Assembly: GCA_041674345.1 (NCBI GenBank)
Contig: JBAYVY010000186.1
Location: forward strand, 1-7,208
DNA: 7,208 bases
Source of the DNA: JBAYVY01 sp041674345
Lineage (GTDB): Bacteria > Planctomycetota > Phycisphaerae > Phycisphaerales > Zrk34
Reading direction: 5' to 3'
Part shown: positions 5,719-7,208 of the stretch, one piece after another
Layout of the letters: the number at the start of each line of letters is the position of its first letter
How positions within the stretch are numbered: the stretch's first letter is position 1
The notes under the pieces: model-generated
What the model was told of the DNA's origin: nothing
Seen by the model: only the letters and a program-made list of their open reading frames with translations
Databases searched by the model: none
Position numbers and translations under genes: made by a program

Positions 5719-7208
5719 GCGTCGGACTCCGTGGGTTGATGGGCGGTCGCCCCCGGGACGGGGACGGGAGCGGGAGCGGGGACGGGGGCGGGTGATTCAG
5801 AGGATTCGGCGGGGACGGGGGCGGGTGATTCAGAGGATTCGGCGGGGGCGGGGGGTTCGGCGGGCGGCGCGGCGTTCAGGCGGGCGCTGCCGGGGGCTTT
5901 GAGTTGGATTTTCCATTCAATGACGAATCGCGTGTCCCCGGCACGCGGTTCGGTACTGAGCAACGGCTTGGGCAGCAGTTTCAGGAACGCGGTCTCGACG
6001 GTCTGCTGGGCGGGCGAACCGACACCGCCAGGCGCAGCGCCGGGGAATGCGCCGGGGAAACCGCCCGGTGCAGCGCCGGGGAATGCGCCGGGGAAACCGC
6101 CGCCCGCCGGGCGAGCGGGCGCCGCGGGACCGCCGGGCGGGGTGACTTCGGTGATACGGGAGATGCTGACGATGCTGACGGATTTGGAGTCGATGTGATA
6201 GGGGAAGCCCGCGCGCTCGCCGGTGTTGCGGAGGTATTTGTTGAAGCCGTTGTCGATGAACGCGCTGGCGTCCTCGAACGGCGTGACGCCGGTCAGTCGG
6301 ACGCGGAAGCTGGGCGCGTTGTCTTTCCAGCCGGCGTCATCGGTCGGGGCGAGCTTGCCCGGTTCCCTGGGCGTGTATTCATATGTGCTGGTCAGCGATT
6401 CGATGAAGATCATGCGGCGTTTTTCGCGGGGGATTTTGGCGATCTCCGCCAGATCGCCGGCGGCGACGGCCGGTTGCGGCTCCATCGCGGCGATCGCACG
6501 GTCGATATCCCGCATCATCACCGGCCAGACATCGCGGTAGTCCAACACGCGGTTGATGTTGCCGATGCGACCGCGCGGGTCGTTCTGCTGTTCGACCCGC
6601 TTCCAGTCGTTGTACGCCTTCTCGGAATTGGCCAGTATCGCGGCGACCTGGTTGCGCCGCGACAGATTTTCGGATGAGTTGTATTGCCCCCTGGCCAGCA
6701 TGACCGACGTGTACGCCAGCACCGCGCCGCCCACACCCATCGCCGCCGCGCCCATGAACCACGGCTGCTTGGCCTTCCATACCTGCCTGCGAATCACCGG
6801 CATCGGCAGCAGATTGCAACTGACCTTTTCCAGTCCCAGCCCCGCCAGCGCCAGCCCGTAAGCCGGAGAGAACACCGGCACGTTCTCCGCGAACGTCGCC
6901 GCCTTGCGATCATCCACCGCGATCTTTTGGAATGTGTCCAGCCGCTCAATGTCCATCTGAAGCTGCTGCTTGAGGAACGTCTGCAACCCCGGCAGGCGGA
7001 ACGTCGAACCCAACCCCAGCAACTGCGTCAGGTCCGCGTCGCGGTTCAGCGACTGGTAATAGCCCAGCGACTTTTGCACTTCCTGCACCAGATCGACGAA
7101 CACAGGACGCATCGCCTGGAAAATCTGCCGGGCGTATTTGCTGGTCGCCGCCTCGCGCTTGAGTTTCTCCGCCTTGCTGAACGACAGTTTGAAACTGCGA
7201 ACCAGCGC
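5715..7208 (-). CDS. pilM: PilM-PilN-like fusion, 5' end outside window
   Basis: 497 residues are visible, and the frame is open to the right window edge. Residues 1-123 are the end of the actin-like PilM fold: SFKLSFSKAEKLK, a helix ending SLGYY (47-51), a 'LLGLGSTFRLPGL' phosphate-loop-like segment (63-75), and FSPAYGLALAGLGL (113-126). Immediately after comes CNLLP (131-135) with a basic stretch RRQVWKAK (140-147), matching the cytoplasmic start of PilN, then a membrane helix at about 150-171 and a periplasmic part. That part has a helical segment (175-245) and a predicted alpha/beta domain (298-355), interrupted by a Gly-Phe-Pro-Ala linker (369-395) and ending in a Pro/Ala/Val tail (445-487). 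In classical systems PilM is cytoplasmic and binds the INLLP peptide of separate PilN. The stop overlaps the next start (ATGA, 5715-5718). The PilM call is strong; the PilN call rests on motif and topology. Confidence 0.85.
   Translation of the reverse strand, partial: ALVRSFKLSFSKAEKLKREAATSKYARQIFQAMRPVFVDLVQEVQKSLGYYQSLNRDADLTQLLGLGSTFRLPGLQTFLKQQLQMDIERLDTFQKIAVDDRKAATFAENVPVFSPAYGLALAGLGLEKVSCNLLPMPVIRRQVWKAKQPWFMGAAAMGVGGAVLAYTSVMLARGQYNSSENLSRRNQVAAILANSEKAYNDWKRVEQQNDPRGRIGNINRVLDYRDVWPVMMRDIDRAIAAMEPQPAVAAGDLAEIAKIPREKRRMIFIESLTSTYEYTPREPGKLAPTDDAGWKDNAPSFRVRLTGVTPFEDASAFIDNGFNKYLRNTGERAGFPYHIDSKSVSIVSISRITEVTPPGGPAAPARPAGGGFPGAFPGAAPGGFPGAFPGAAPGGVGSPAQQTVETAFLKLLPKPLLSTEPRAGDTRFVIEWKIQLKAPGSARLNAAPPAEPPAPAESSESPAPVPAESSESPAPVPAPAPVPVPGATAHQPTESDA
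5723..5730 (-). promoter_or_regulatory. Ribosome-binding site of the PilO-like gene, inside the pilM-like gene
   Basis: GGAGTCCG on the - strand lies within the last codons of the PilM-like gene (they encode TESD), with 8 bases between GGAG (5727-5730) and ATG 5718. Together with the ATGA overlap this suggests that ribosomes finishing the first gene start the second. Confidence 0.65.
5781..5846 (-). repeat. Tandem 33-base repeat, two copies, encoding PAESSESPAPV
   Basis: Two almost identical 33-base units run head to tail at 5781-5813 and 5814-5846. Each encodes the eleven residues PAESSESPAPV near the C-terminus of the PilM-PilN-like protein (455-476). The period is a whole number of codons, so copy number could change without a frameshift. 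Confidence 0.85.
6034..6105 (-). repeat. Tandem 36-base repeat, two copies, encoding GGFPGAFPGAAP
   Basis: Units at 6034-6069 and 6070-6105 are identical over their first 32 bases. Each encodes twelve residues of the Gly/Phe/Pro/Ala linker (about 370-394) in the periplasmic part of the PilM-PilN-like protein. Confidence 0.85.

Noticed and set aside
5781..6105. CRISPR-like appearance of the direct repeats
   Set aside because: There are only two copies each, without unique spacers, and they lie in frame inside a coding region, encoding low-complexity protein.

Overview
The window reads as bacterial chromosomal DNA of high G+C content, with six genes that fill almost all of it and no RNA gene, insertion sequence or CRISPR array that I can see. 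The best lineage guess is Planctomycetota, perhaps class Phycisphaerae. This rests on a fused PilM-PilN-like protein followed by large envelope proteins with Gly/Pro/Phe-rich low-complexity segments, and on my recollection that such genes lie beside pilM in planctomycetes. It is an inference, not a search result.

Left part, + strand (1-1961): the 3' portion of a GT4-type glycosyltransferase; 9 bases later a 173-residue protein with two membrane segments and a clean heptad coiled coil that resembles FtsL/FtsB/DivIC; then, after a 114-base gap, a small cysteine-rich protein of the YkgJ-type metal-chelating family (PF03692).

Centre: a 104-base convergent gap (1962-2065) holds a hairpin with a T5 run on the - strand, which suits an intrinsic terminator for the operon arriving from the right.

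Right part, - strand (7208 down to 2066): an operon of three envelope genes. The first, cut by the window edge, carries the end of the actin-like PilM fold joined directly to a PilN-like 'NLLP' peptide, a membrane helix and a periplasmic part. The second overlaps it by ATGA and looks PilO-like. The third, 83 bases on, is a 672-residue single-pass protein of unknown function in the slot where PilP sits in classical pilMNOPQ clusters. All three share the plan membrane helix, predicted alpha/beta (ferredoxin-like) periplasmic part and a Gly-Phe-Pro-Gly low-complexity segment encoded by in-frame DNA repeats. Together they probably build the inner-membrane platform of a divergent type IV pilus or type II secretion-like machine.

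Other points of interest are an identical ribosome-binding octamer at the same distance from two start codons, a G-quadruplex-like tract, and a change of GC skew inside the pilM-like gene.
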